NCBI GenBank assembly: GCA_016617785.1
Contig: JADILM010000004.1
Span: forward strand, 1,674,001-1,738,000
Length of the DNA: 64,000 nt
Reading direction: 5' to 3'
Origin: Sporobolomyces roseus
Taxonomy: Eukaryota > Basidiomycota > Microbotryomycetes > Sporidiobolales > Sporidiobolaceae
Part shown: positions 11,708-23,221 of the stretch, one piece after another
Layout of the letters: the number at the start of each line of letters is the position of its first letter
Position numbering within the stretch: the first letter of the stretch is position 1
Translations under genes and position numbers: made by a program
The notes under the pieces: generated by a model
What the model saw: only the letters and a program-made list of their open reading frames with translations
Database searches by the model: none
What the model was told of the DNA's origin: nothing

Positions 11708-12066
11708 GATATCGGGTGAGGGAGAGAGGAAAGAGGGGAAATAGAGTGATCTAGAGAGAAGGTGATCTATAGAGACGATAGGGTCGAGGATGCTGACCAT
11801 TGACGAGTGAGCAGTAGTAGTTGATTTGGCGAGTGACAGCAGCGACGACGAGGACCGACAAGGAGAGGGAGAGGAACAGAGAGATGAGAGGAACTTCGAG
11901 ACAGAGTGAGGAGAGAGAGAGAGAGCAGGACTCACGTGCGAGTAGAGCGAATGGCGCAAGGCGAGACACCCAAGTTACGACTTGACCGAATCGAAGAGCG
12001 TAAAGTTCCGATAGAAATCGGAGGAGGGGAAAGAAGGAGCGAGGACGGGTAACTGAAAGAGGGAGA

Positions 12067-12082
12067 GATTGATTGATTGATT
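12067..12082. repeat. (GATT)4 microsatellite
   Basis: Four perfect GATT units in the non-coding region upstream of the C2H2 gene. Confidence 0.85.
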
Positions 12083-12322
12083 GTGGGAACTCAAGCGAGG
12101 CAACGACCTCTTGTTCTCTTCTTCTTTGCTCGGTGGTGGGGGGGGAGTTGAATATGCTATAACGGGTGCTGTAAAAGAGAGACAGGTGTGGACAGTTCAG
12201 GGCGTGATGAGGAGGTGAGAAAAACACCACTAGCGTCGTTTTCCTTCCTTGCAGCGACTTTTCTTTTTTTTTACTGCGTCTTTCGCAAACTTTTGCTGCT
12301 GTAGTACTCTACTCGTACTGAG

Positions 12323-12343
12323 GTCGTCGTCGTCGTCGTCGTC
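12323..12343. repeat. (GTC)7 microsatellite
   Basis: Seven perfect GTC units, non-coding, about 640 bp upstream of the C2H2 start codon. Confidence 0.9.
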
Positions 12344-13150
12344 GTTTGCAAGAGAAGCCAGTCGTTCGACGATCTACTGTCTCTTTCATTAACGACGACT
12401 CAATTGAAGGACAATGAAAAGAATCTCGGACAGACGTCTTCGTTCGGTCGGTCCAAGGGCAAGGGGAAAGAGACAGCAAGGGAAAGAAGGGGTTTTCAGC
12501 AACTGAGAGAGAAACGGGTATACACTGTGAGAAAGTTGAGTTGAAAAAAAGGGGTATGGTGTATTCTGAACGAAGAGGGAGCAGGATGAGAAGGAAGGCA
12601 AACGAAGAGGCAGAGGGGAAAAGAAAAAATTGATCAAACGGCGACCTTGTCTCGCCCTTTTCATTGTTCTTTTCAAGTTCCGATGCGGGTCGAAGGTCGC
12701 AAGACGATGCACAGGGGAGAGGCAGAGAGAAGAGATGGAGAAATGGAGAGAGAGTCGGAGATTGGCGAGGTTTTCGGAAGGAGTCGTTTCGGACAAGTTA
12801 CGAAATGCTGTTTTGGGTTTAGCGAGTCGACGCTAGCCTCGAGTTGCGCGTAGGACGAGATAAAGTTGCTTTTCCCCCTCCTCCACTAGTCCGAGAAGTA
12901 CTGACGCGATAGGAGATCAAGGGGATTTTGTGAAAGGTCGAAGGGCGGGAGAGAGGGCGAGCGAGGTGCGGAATGAAGGCGACGAAAGGGTAGAAGGTAG
13001 AGGTCGACGGTGACTGAGAAGGGAGGGAAGGTAGGACGCGTGGGTTTCGATAAAGTTGCGGGAAAGGATGCAAAGATGATATCTTGCGAAAAGTATGATA
13101 AGAGATGAGGGGTCGATGAATGTGAAAGACCTTTGTCCACCACGCGGCGT

Positions 13151-16100
13151 CTACAGCTCGACGTGGATAGCGCTCTTGACCTCCTCCTTTGCGTCGTGAG
13201 CGATACTCTTCGCTTGAGCAGTAGCCTTTGCGACGAATCCGGTTGCTTGATCGAGACCGCTCTGAATTGAAGCTGCAGCAGTCGACTTGGTGTAGGATGG
13301 ATGAGGAGCGGCGAGAGATCCTGCGGCGTTGCCGAGCGAACTGAGGGATTCCTTTGCGACGGATGCGAGAGATGAAGCAGTCTCTTGGATTCCTTCGGGA
13401 GTCGTCCTTGTCACGTCGTGAAGGGCAGAAGACGCTGAGCTGGCAAGCGATTCGAGAGAAGCCTTGATACCTCCTCCTCCTGGAACTGAAGGAAGAACAG
13501 TCGGGATCGAGGCGGTCTTTGCGAAATCGGTGTGAGGTTGAGCGAGAGACGAGACCGCACTACCAGCCTCGGAGATCGCGCTGGAGACGACACTCGCGAG
13601 ACTCGTTGCGGTTTGTCGAACGTCGGTAGGACTCGGTTCTCCTCCAACAGCTCGAATTGCTCCTTGACTGACATCCCCAAAGAACTCGTTGATGTGCTCC
13701 TTTGCGTTTCCGAGGCGGTCGAGGACAGGGGCAGCACCGATGAAGGTCGAATGAGGTGCGGCTAGGGACGACACGACGGATGCTCCGGAGACGACGAGGG
13801 ATGAGGCAGAGGAAACGACGTTTTCTCCTTGTTTGTCGATCACCGAACTTGCTTGTGCGAGTGCCGAAGATATCGAAGAGGGAACGTCCGATGCTACATT
13901 CGAGTAGGCCGAAGAAGCGGAAGATTGAGCAGCTCGGGCGATAGAGGCTGCAGATTGGGAAAGATCGGTGGGCGAAGGTTCGTAACCGGCGGCTTTGTAG
14001 AGTTGTTGCGATCCTCGAGCGTAAGCTTCGGCAGCTAGAGACAGCGGGTACCAGTGTGAGCGTTCGAGCAGGTAGAAAAAGCAGAGATATCCTGAACTCA
14101 CCCTTGTACTGCGCCTCACTGACGATGAAACCAGCGGATTGACGAAGATTCGTAGGAGTCGGTTCAACACCAGTCGGTAGATGCTTGAGCGCTTCAGCAG
14201 CAAGGGAGCTGGCAGAAAGTTGAGCCGAAGTAGCGAGGGAGGCCATCGTTTCCCGAATATTCGTAGGTGTCGGTTCAACTCCGACGATTGACGAAGCCTG
14301 AACCTTGACGTTGTCAACGAGACCAGCCATCTTCTCTCCAACCGCTTCGTAAGCCTTTTGAGCCTCGTTCGTTACACCCGTCCATTCTCCCTTGATCTCC
14401 TTCTGTCCTTTGATCGTGATCTTGTTCAGGATGACGGAGAAGACGTCAATGAGTCGTTGGGGCTTCTTCGCGTACTTGTCGAGGAGAGTGTAGGGATCGA
14501 GTGAGGAAAGAGTCGAGTCGCGAATTTCGCCAGATTGAAGGTTCGAGAAACTCTTGTGAAGATTCTCCTCCGCTTTTTGAAGCCCGTGGTATCGTTGCCA
14601 ATCCTTATGAGTAACGTCGTCGAGCCAAGTCCATCCGAATCCGAGTTCTTCCTGATCGACGCAGGAAGAGAACGATGTAAGCTAGCAGTTTCCTTGCGAT
14701 TACCAGCGATATCAACGTACCTGAGCTTTCCCAACGAGAGCAGTGATCGAGTTCTTCGCTTCCTCGACAGCCTTCTCCTCCTTCGCAATTAATCCTCTTC
14801 TGTATTCTGCAATCTCCTCCTCAACCTTCTTCTTCATCTTCTCGACCTTGACTTTCGCCTTCTCGCTGAGCCTCTGTGACTCTTCCACCTTCTCCTCCAA
14901 TCCCGTCTTGTCATCCCCCGAAACTTTTGTAAAATACCTCCCCAACTTGCCCACCATTTTATCTCCCTCCTCATCGAGCGCCTCCAAGACCGGATCGAAC
15001 CGAGAAGGAACATCTTCGATTGCGTGTTGACGGATCTCGGAGAGTCGTTTGATGAGTAATTTTTGTTCGGTTTGACCTAGGTGAGTGATTTCTCTTTCGT
15101 AGGTCGATTGGAGAATTTCGAGGGCGGCACGTTTCTCGGCGGTCAAGGCGGCTTGCTCTTCGGGAGAAGGAGGAGGAGGGACGTTGGTAGAATAGGAAGG
15201 GGGAGCGACGTCAACTTCTTCGACAGCGACGGGAGAAGCGGTTTCTCCGACATAGGTATCATCTCGAAGTTCCTTGATGAAGTCTAAGAACGAGATATCG
15301 GTCAAAGATTGGCATTGGAAGGGGTAGAGAACGGAAACGTACCTTCGAAATCTTCCTCTCCATGTTGATGAGCGATTTCATCCGAAACTTTCTCAATTTT
15401 CTTCATCGCAGCAACTCTAGCTTCCTTCGCCTTGAACTCAAAGATCCTCTCCCTAATCTTGTCCAACTGCGGTGCGATGAACTTGCTCCAGAATCGATAA
15501 AGCGAAGGGGAAACCTTGTTCAAGTAGATCTTGTGAACGTAGGAAGAGGCAGTTGCGAGTTGAGGGTGGACGTGGGAGACGTAGGTTTTGCGAGTGGCAG
15601 AGTAGGTCGAACGGGAGAAGGGGACGAGGTTGTTGCGGTAATGGTGTCGAACGAGAGGTACTCCTTGAGTGTAAACCGGAGAGAGAGAGTTGCTGATCGT
15701 TCCGAAGTATTGCCGAGCGACTTCGAGGAATCGGACGAGAGAAGGTTCGACTCGTTTCGTGTACCATTTGTTGAGGGATTTCGAATACCAATCGACTGAA
15801 GGAGCGAGAGTTTTCTTGTACTCTCGCTCAACTTTCAGCGCGAAAGGTCTCGTCTTCGATCGAACGCTCTTGACTGTGTTGACCATTCGAGGGTAGACGC
15901 GCTTGAGGTAGAATTGATAGGCTTGCTTGATACGAGGGGAAACGACTTTGTCGGCTCGAGAATAGTAAGGTTTCGCCTTGTTGACGTAAGGTTGAGCGAT
16001 CTTCTTCGTTCTTCGGACGTAAGGGTCGACTTTCCTCTGTGCTGTGCGATAGTATGGTCGGAATGTTGGCTCGTAAGAACGGATCCGTGAACTGAAGGAA

Positions 16101-16641
16101 TCGATTTGTCGACAGACGGCTCGGTCACGAGAAGCGTCGTTGGGGCAGACGAGGAAGTAGGCGATAGCGAGGTAGAGAAGGGCGACTCTGGTGAGGAATC
16201 CAGTCAAGGTGATGCCTTTGTTGCGAGGTCGAGGTTGGCGAAGTTCTCGTCGAGCTGCTCGTCGATCCGATTCTGCTTGTTGATCGACTGCGCTGTGCAT
16301 ACGTTTCACCTATGATCATATCTGAGTGTCAGTATAGTTCCAACTCGTCTCGTAGCAGTTAAAGAGTTACCTCTTCATCCTGATAAAGGTTGCATTGAAT
16401 CAGCTCTCCCTCCTCGACTCAGCTCGATTATGGATTGATTGAGACTCACATAGAATTTAATAGGAGTACCAGGTCTGTACACTTCCTTCTTTTGGTCCAA
16501 CGGTGCCAATGCCAATTTCTCATCTAATTGCTCTTGAACCAAATCGAATCTTGCTGCACTCTCGTCCAACTCTTTCCCACCTTTCGTAGGTGTACGCTTG
16601 TTCGGAGGTGAAGCACCACCTAACGAGTTGCGTGGTGGCAT
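13151..16641 (-). CDS. Single-pass membrane protein with amphipathic helical repeats
   Basis: Function not known. Domains in order: a hydrophilic N-terminus (MPPRNSLGGASPP), one membrane segment read as GITLTGFLTRVALLYLAIAY after a basic RRAARRELRQPRPR stretch, about 200 residues of Tyr/Lys/Arg-rich near-repeats (PYVNKAKPYYSRADKVVSP, SLNKWYTKRVEPSL), a coiled-coil-like Glu/Lys segment, the block GFGWTWLDDVTHKDWQRYHG, then Ala/Ser-rich amphipathic repeats. In the last part EP[ST]PT[ND]xR occurs four times and a LA[AQ]PH motif three times. The layout resembles apolipoprotein- or perilipin-like lipid-surface proteins, but this is inference. Exons join in frame at EDFE-DFIKEL and KAQ-EEL. A 9-nt exon (16371-16379, Asp-Glu-Glu) may lie between exon 1 and the membrane exon. 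Start ATG 16639-16641, stop 13151-13153. Roughly 950-1000 residues. Confidence 0.85.
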
Positions 16642-17085
16642 CGAAGTGTAATGGTCGGAAGTCAAGTTTGTCGTTCCAGAAACAGAAGTTGGGAGGTCGA
16701 TCGCGTTCGGTCGAGTTCGTTAAAGCCCGTCGACTGTTCGCTGTAGAACGTAGTCTCTGATCAAGTGGAAGGAGGGAAAAGCCAGAACAAAGGCGAAAAA
16801 CGACCTTTCAAAGTCTATTCAGCGGAACGTCACTCTTTCGTTAATTGAGTCAACGTTGGAACAGCTGCGTCGTTCACGGTCCTAATTGTCGTCGAGGCGA
16901 GTGAACGTCGACGCGGATCAAAAAAGAGCGACGGCTGTCAAGACTACAGCCAGCGAAAGAGATCGTTTCGCAACTAAACGAAAAACCGTTTCTGCTCTCT
17001 AGTCCACTTCAATCGAATTCGACAACAATGATACATTTACTCTTTGCACTGATACCTTTTGTCGTATCTATATAAGCCACCGTAT
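16642..17085. other. Spacer, no gene seen
   Basis: 444 bp between the minus-strand membrane-protein start and the 3' end of the SET-domain gene. It should hold the promoter of the former and the 3' UTR of the latter. No open frame, repeat or RNA signature was seen. Confidence 0.5.
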
Positions 17086-18106
17086 CTATGCTTTAACAGC
17101 TTGAGGAGGAGGAGAACGAGATTCCGTAGTCGACGACATTGGGTTCAAGATCTTGCTCGCTTTACCTCCTTGTTGTTGTGTTTGTTGTGTTTGATGAGCT
17201 TTCATCGCTTTGATATGATCATTGATGAAGTATCTACACGCGTTGCCGTATCATGAGCAAAGCTTCTCGAGGGAAAGTCGAGGGAAGGGAGAATTGAACG
17301 CACTGGTCTAGGGTTTCGGAAGGGATATCTTTCGCGCCTTTGATGGTTCCGAGGCATTTCGAGGTACCACACAGACAAGAGAATGGTTGATCCATATCCC
17401 ATTCAGTCGAGAAATATGCGAAAGTAAGAATCTGTGAAGAACGAAATCGCTGTGTTAGACCGGTGCAAGACGGGAACAGATACTGGGTTTGATCGACTCA
17501 CCTCTCCTACCGGTAAATCCTTGATCGCTCTGACTCTCCATCTCCCATTCCATTCACCCGATTCATCGTTCTCTCCCTTCTCAGCTTCCCGACCATTCAC
17601 TTCGAACACGACATTCGGATCACAAGAATGGTTAACGTAAAGCAGATCCGAGTTCAATTCGATGTGTCGACGGGGTTCGGGGGATTGCGAATAGTAAGTT
17701 TGAGGGATGGAGGAAGAAGTAAACGAGGTGGGGAGAGGAGGGTCGGGGAGGACTTGAACTGAAGAGTAGGCCTTCTCGCCTGAGAGTGTATTGCAAATTG
17801 TACAGATGGTTTCACCTGCTTTGAAGGCCTGCAACGAGGAAGGGAGGAAAGTCAGCGAAATTGTACAGTGGGGTGGAGATCAAGCAGTTCTTCCTGCCTC
17901 CTTCCGAGCGGCCCTCCAGGTATTCTGACAAGTGACGGTATGAATGGAGAGTGTCCGCTTACTTTATCAACTTTCAAGCAAGAGTTGAACTCTTCTCCTA
18001 AAATTCCAAACTGTACGTGAACTAATCCTTCATGAGTCGGTTTGTAGTTATTGCGATCGGGTAAGTAAGGAGGGATCTTGGTTTTAGGGGTGAGGGAGAC
18101 CGTCAT
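17086..18106 (-). CDS. SET-domain protein
   Basis: Likely lysine methyltransferase of the small, SET-only kind found in fungi. The SET core NHSCDPNVVFEV carries the NHSC motif of the cofactor pocket. A post-SET-like Cys cluster (CLCGTSKCLG) follows after FSTEWDMDQPF. Four exons: MTVSLTPKTK... to CLKVDK; AFKAGETICTICNTL through KDLPVGE; ILTFAYFST through the post-SET; and a short tail ending QAVKA. Donors are GTAAGC, GTGAGT and GTGCGT. At about 250 residues it lacks DNA- or chromatin-binding modules, and its substrate could be a histone or another protein. ATG 18104-18106 is the first in-frame ATG; a GTG-started extension of five codons was not chosen. Confidence 0.85.
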
Positions 18107-18470
18107 TGACTGCGAGTTCACGAGATGAGACCGTGGGGGAAGAACGAAGGATGATTCGAAGGAGTGAGTAGAGTGATTGACTAAGATGCTGCTAGGTGAA
18201 GAATGCGAGTGTCGTACGGTTGTGAAAACGATGTTTGAAGAAAGCCGAGGTGTGGAAGCAGGAAAGAAGACAAGGAGCGATCCCTCCCGCTTGCGGAGAC
18301 CTTCAAAAGCCGATCACTTTCGCAACGACAAATTCGCAAAAAACTGATTTCATTTCTATTCACAAGTGTTGCAAGCGGTAGACGCCAATCAAGCTGAGAA
18401 AAGAGTCGGTCCGATGATCGTCAAACTTTGAAAATTGCGAACCGACTCCTCCCTTTCGCTTCGTAATCTG
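18107..18470. other. Spacer, no gene seen
   Basis: 364 bp between the SET gene's start and the short-chain dehydrogenase stop. Leader and 3' UTR sequence only, as far as I can see. Confidence 0.5.
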
Positions 18471-20152
18471 CTAGCAAGGAGTTCCACCGTTGCAGTGAAT
18501 GATCTGTCCGGTGACGTAGGAACCGTCTTGCGAAGCCTGTGAGAAAACGAAAAGGAAGCGAGGAGTCAGAACTTGCTTGCGATGGATTTAGAGGATTTCG
18601 CAAACGAACGAGGAAGATGCAGCAGGTTGCTACTTCGATGGGTTGTCCAGGTCGACCGATGGGGGTACCATCAGTCTGGGAGATGTTCTCCTTGGAGAAG
18701 GTCGAGGTGACGACTAAACGGGAAAAAATGAGTGAGGAAGTCAGCGAAAAGTCACCCATCGCGACTCTCGAAAACTGGAAAGGACGCACGGGGAGTGAGG
18801 ATTGGTCCAGGGGCCACAGCGCTTGATAAGGTGCAGTTGGATCTGAGTATCTGAAGTGCCGAGGGCGAGAGAAAAGCGAAGAAAGCTCACTTGACGCGAA
18901 TTCCCGTTGATCCGACAATTTGGTTCGAAAGACCACGAGTGAAGGATACGATCGCTCCCTTAGTACTGGTGTAGTCAAGCAAATCCTGGCGACCTGTTTC
19001 CTCGTGCAGTCCCTCAGCAGACGACAGAGAGAGACTGAGAACGAAATTCAGGACCTACCGATGAAAGCGTTAATCGAAGCGTTGTTGATGATGTTTGAAC
19101 CCTTCTCCTTCTTCAAGTGAGGGATAGCAGCTTTTGAGAAGTAGAAGTAGGAGTGCATGTTGACCTGTCGATGAAACGAGTCAGCGCTTTCTCCGAATCT
19201 CTTTCTTGACCTCGAACTTACTTGGAAAGTATCCTCCCATTGCTTAGAGTCGAGAGTGAGGATGTCCTCGTTCTGGAGCTGTTGAGCGGCGCTGGGGGAG
19301 AGAGGAGGAGATATCAGTAAGGGTTCGAGGAGGAAACGGAATTACGATCGGGGGGCGAAATCCTTCGTCTCGCTCCGTTTCGGAAGACTTCCTTCGACGA
19401 AGAGAATAGACTCACTTGTTGAAGAGTACGCTGAGTTTACCGAACTTGGCGACAGTCTCCTCGACACACTTGATACAGTTTGCCTCGACCTTGACATCGT
19501 AGGGAAGAAGTAAGATCTCTTTTCCGGTCTTCTCTTTGACGTAAGCTTGAGTATCCTTGGCGTCTTTCTCTTCCTTTGGCAAGTACACGATGGCGCTAGA
19601 CGAGGGAACGAGATCAGCGAGAGTCCGACGAGGGAGGATCATTCCCGTTAATTCAACGAGGGAGCAAGATGGAGTTGGTGACTTACTTTTCGGCACCTTC
19701 CATAGCGGCGAGAATAACGAAAGCACGACCAATACCTATCAAAGAGAGTGTTCTATCAGTGAAGTCGCAAGTGAGAAGGTTGCGAAAAGAGTGAATTTAC
19801 CTGAATCTCCTCCAGTGGTCAATACGACCTTTCCCTTGAGCTTGTCAGCGGGTTTGTAAGGTGTTCCATCAGCGTATACATCGTCGATGGGAGTTTCTGC
19901 ATCGTAAGAGAGTTCAGCGGTCATTCAACTTTGACTGCCGTCAGACTCTCGCTACTCTTCGCTCTTCTGAAAAAACTCACCAACCATGGTGTGTTGTTTT
20001 CCAGGAGGACGAGAGTCGTCACCACCTTGGGCCTCCTTTCCCTTCTCAGCATTGGGCGTCCATCCTTTTTGGAATTGTTCGGGAGCAGAAGAAGAGTTTG
20101 AAGTGTTTGAAGTAGACATTACTGATTTGAGAGCGTCGACAGCGGTTTGCAT
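18471..20152 (-). CDS. Short-chain dehydrogenase/reductase
   Basis: NAD(P)-dependent oxidoreductase of the classical SDR superfamily. The cofactor motif is TTGGDSGIGRA, the NNA-type region follows FGKLSVLFN, and the catalytic Tyr-x-x-x-Lys is DYTSTKGAIVSFTRG. The end reads SYVTGQIIHCNGGTPC, where bacterial and fungal relatives have VTGQ-hxNGG. The N-terminal extension (QFQKGWTPNAEKGKEAQGG, SRPPGKQH) and the phrase PIDDVYADGTPYKPADKLKGK match the YghA/GsiB-like SDR subgroup often linked to stress. The substrate is not predictable. The first intron has to use the acceptor ATGCAG at ETPIDD, because an earlier acceptor would place a stop in frame. I chose ATG 20150-20152; ATG at about 20119 is possible. 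Confidence 0.9.
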
Positions 20153-20550
20153 AAAAGTGAGGTGAAGGGAAAAGAGAGAGAGAGGAAAGAGAGAAAGAGA
20201 AAGAGCGAACAAGATCGACTTTTTGCGACGTAACTTGCTCGGACACGAAATCGCTCTCGGTTACCCAGAAACGCTCACCATCGAAGTTGCGCGAACTCGC
20301 TCAAAAACACGCAGAGATGCTCACTCGACGATGGGCTCTGAACGGAGATGAAGAGAGAATCGTTCAATTATCGTAAAGAAGGAGTTGTAAAAAATGCTAA
20401 GGGTATAATCTAGAGAGAGTAGAGAGAGACGTTGCATAAGGCTTACAACAAATCATCAATGTCCAATAACGATCCTTCCCACACTCTCCTCCTTCTCCCC
20501 GTCTCTCATCGTGGAATGAGCGTCGAGCGAGTTCCGAAGAAAGATTCGCT
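20153..20550. other. Spacer, no gene seen
   Basis: 398 bp between the SDR start and the CUE2-like stop codon. It includes a CT/AG-rich leader for the SDR gene. No other feature was seen. Confidence 0.5.
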
Positions 20551-22694
20551 CTACTTGACACCTATCACTCTTACCGCACCTCTCGCTTCCCTCGTCGGAC
20601 CCTGCCCTCCAACAACATAAGGACTATCGTCGTACCTCCATCTCCAACCGTTCTTGTCGAGATGTTTCGTCACTGCCGGTAACAGGATCGGAGTTTGATT
20701 ACGCGAATGTCGTCCGATACCAGTGATGATTCGTAAAGGTTGAGGGGAGGCAGCTATACGAGTACGGACACAACGAGCGAGATGAGCAGAGTTCGAGGGA
20801 GGTGAGAAAGTAAGTGAATGAGCTTACCATCTCGAGCGTTCGCCCACCAAGAATTGACAGCTTCTTCAACGATCTTGAGCGAGTGCGATAGCGTCAGACC
20901 ATGGAGATCGACAGTCATAGGATCATGTCTCGCTCTACACGCAATTTTCACGCGCAGAGTCAGCTCAAGCAGTCCAATCACGAGACAGTATCAAGTTGAA
21001 AGCGTACCTTCGTTCAGCAACGACAGCTTTCGCAGCTCTCTCCTCCCATTTCCTCCTCTCCCTCTCATAATCTCTTCCGACCTCAGCCCAATAACCCGCC
21101 GCACCTCGTTCACCAACTCCACCTCTCTGGAACGATCTCGCAGCGGTCCTGAACGCGTTATTACGTTTCTCCAAATACTCCTCCGAAAGAGTATAACAAT
21201 CATCTGACGAGTAAGGTTTATTCTGAGTAGCGGAAGCGGAAGGAAGTTGTCCTCCTCCAGTGGGTCGAGATCCAGGAAGTACCGGAGTGAATTCGACGGA
21301 ACCCGCCGAAGAGTTTCGAGAGTGACCTCCAGAACTGGTCGATTGAAGGCAAGCGGAAGGATCGAATGGAGCGACCATTTCGTTGTAGGCGAGTACTTTG
21401 CCCTGTTGTTCCTCGAGGTCTGCGATGAAACGTTTCAGATCGATCGCATCGCTCAAATCTCCGTTCGTTGCTGATAACAACACTTTAATTTCGTCGTCGG
21501 TAGTTAGGCGGGGTAGGACGAGTCGAAATTGTGAACTGAGTTCGGTCGAGAAGGGTAAGGAATCGAAAGGTCGTTCGTGGGAGAGTTCTTTGAGGAGAAC
21601 GGCGAGGGTGAGAGGAAGTGAAGCAGAGTTCTTGTAGTAAACGGAAGAAATTCGGGTGGGAGCGATATGGAGGAGGGAAGAAAGGTGAGAAGCGTGCGAG
21701 GAGATCGACGTCCATGCATTCGTGGTCGAGGGAGCTCGTGCAAGGGCCGAAACTGGAGTAGTGGATTGTCGGACTGTCTCGACAGCGGTCGTAGGTCGAG
21801 AAGGACGTGGAGAAGGAGGGGCACTGGTCGTAGCGGTGAGGGAGAAGGAGTTTTTCGCTTTTTGAGCCTGTTTGAGTCGGCGTTTCTCGCTCTTTGAGAG
21901 AACAGCGATGGCTTCAGCTTCGAAATCGGGAGGAGGGTTGGCGAGTTGAGCAGCATTCGAGTCGTCATCGATGAGAGAGGTGATGAGGTCTTGGGAAAGG
22001 AGATCTTCGATGAGAGATTCGAGGTCGTGAGTCGGGAAGGGAGCTTGGGATGAAGAAGATTTGCGAGCGGTCGCGATCTTTGATTCGAGGATTTGCATGT
22101 CGACATCTGGGAAGACTGAAGCGAGGAAAGCTAGAGGGTCGTCGAATCCGTTGACTGTATCGTCGAATTCGAAAGGGTCGACGAAAGGTTTTGGTGAAGA
22201 CTTGTCCCTCGAAGCGGTTCCTTCCTCACTCGTACTACTCGCTGCACTCTCCTCCCAGAACCTTTGTCCAGCTGGTCTCCTTGATGCGACGTCATCTTCT
22301 CCTCCTCCTCCTTCAAGTTGACCATCGTTCAAACTCGATCCATCCAACGCACTACTCAACTCGCTGACATTCGCACTCGTTTGACCTCTAGAGTGATTCG
22401 ATTGTTGTCGGTTCTCCTCCTCGATGTTTGCGGTTGCTTGTCGATCTACAGCGTCTACTTCGAATTGAGCCGAGGCAGCCAAAGATTGTAAAGTTTCCCT
22501 GGCTGATTGTTCATCTTGTCTGGCGAGAGGGGTAGGGAAATCTGATAGGATAGCGTAGACTAGAGCTGGATCGAGTTGAGGAAAGTCACGCTAAGAGATG
22601 GATTCGGTTTCAGGAGATGAGCGCATAGTAAACAAGGAAAGAGTTGGAGAGAGCTCACTTGGATATCTTCCGCTGTAGTGGACTCGTTGTCCAT
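20551..22694 (-). CDS. CUE2-like SMR-domain endonuclease family protein
   Basis: Predicted RNA-cleaving protein of the Cue2 type, which in yeast cuts mRNA at stalled, collided ribosomes in No-Go decay. In order: a CUE-like helical segment near the start (LDPALVYAILSDFP), a second one (DPLAFLASVFPDVDMQILES), a long Ser-rich region, then a DUF1771 region (EYLEKRNNAFRTAARSFQ, GYWAEVGRDYERERRKW), and a C-terminal SMR domain with the DLHGLT motif and ITGIGRHS. The D-x-H pair thought to act in cleavage is kept. About 620 residues. Exon 1 is short (MDNESTTAEDIQ), and the SMR domain is spread over three exons. It is divergent from a Cys-rich small gene with only 111 bp between starts. The role in ribosome rescue is inferred from domain order. 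Confidence 0.87.
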
Positions 22695-22805
22695 CTTTGT
22701 CAACGTCTTGAGCGTAAACCGAATTGGTAGTAGAATGAAAGATAGGAGACAAAGTTCAAAAAGAGCGAATTTTAACTTTCTCCCATTCACTCAAAATTTA
22801 CTAGG
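22695..22805. promoter_or_regulatory. Very short divergent promoter
   Basis: Only 111 bp lie between the start codons of the CUE2-like gene (minus) and the first Cys-rich gene (plus). Both 5' leaders and promoters must fit here or overlap the opposite gene. No TATA box or other known site was recognised. Confidence 0.55.
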
Positions 22806-23221
22806 ATGTGCAAACCAGCATACTGCGCTAACAAAGAGTGAGTCATCCCCTTCGCCTCTGCCCTACTCTCACAACCCCTGCTTCCTCTCGCACTTTCTCT
22901 CCACTTCCGATTCTTCCGACTCTCTCGCCTCCCCCCCCTCACTCTACTGAGCTCTACTGACGCTCTAACTTCTTGAGTAGCTGCTGCAAGAAGACATGGG
23001 TGAGTGCAAACCTCCCCTCTCCTCTCTAGCGCTCGCTTTACCCATTGCCGGTACAAGAAATTGCTGATATCGATCCCTCCATCTCGCTCATCTAGTGGGG
23101 TTGCGGTCAACACATCCCTAACGTCATGGGAGAAGTCCCTGAGGAACAAGCATGCAAGTGCGAACCTCACAACGCCCTCAAGCCGGGAGAGAAACCCGAG
23201 AATGTGCCTTTCCCTTGGTAA
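22806..23221 (+). CDS. Small Cys-rich protein, copy 1
   Basis: 58-residue protein of unknown function. It reads MCKPAYCANKDCCKKTWW, then GCGQHIPNVMGEVPEEQ and ACKCEPHN. The pattern C-x4-C-x4-CC then TWxGCGxH then CxC, with eight Cys and two His, suggests a metal-binding fold. I recall short fungal proteins with a TWxGCGxH core but no named family. Three exons: 22806-22837 (32 nt), 22981-22999 (19 nt) and 23096-23221. Intron 1 splits the Asp codon, and intron 2 lies between two Trp codons. It has the same exon 1 and exon 2 lengths as the next gene, so the two are tandem duplicates. None of its exons appears as a long open frame, so simple gene finders would miss it. Confidence 0.85.

Larger units (their letters stand above)
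11708..13150. other. Long upstream region of the C2H2 gene
   Basis: About 1.4 kb without a supported gene. On the minus strand a GTGAGT donor near 11937 and several CTAG/ATAG acceptors near 11750-11765 suggest an intron in the 5' leader of the C2H2 gene. The region holds simple repeats, four GATT units at 12067-12082 and seven GTC units at 12323-12343, and CT-rich tracts. A long, complex leader is common for fungal developmental regulators (inference). Confidence 0.45.

Noticed and set aside
11708..11959. N-terminal extension of the C2H2 protein
   Set aside because: The frame is open, but it is Ser/Leu-rich, resembles a CT-rich leader, and overlaps a likely 5' UTR intron.
19739..19924. Start of the SDR at MTAELSYDAE
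   Set aside because: A stop lies just before this ATG. The upstream exon with the family-typical GKQH phrase joins in phase to ETPIDD through the ATGCAG acceptor, so the ATG is inside an intron.
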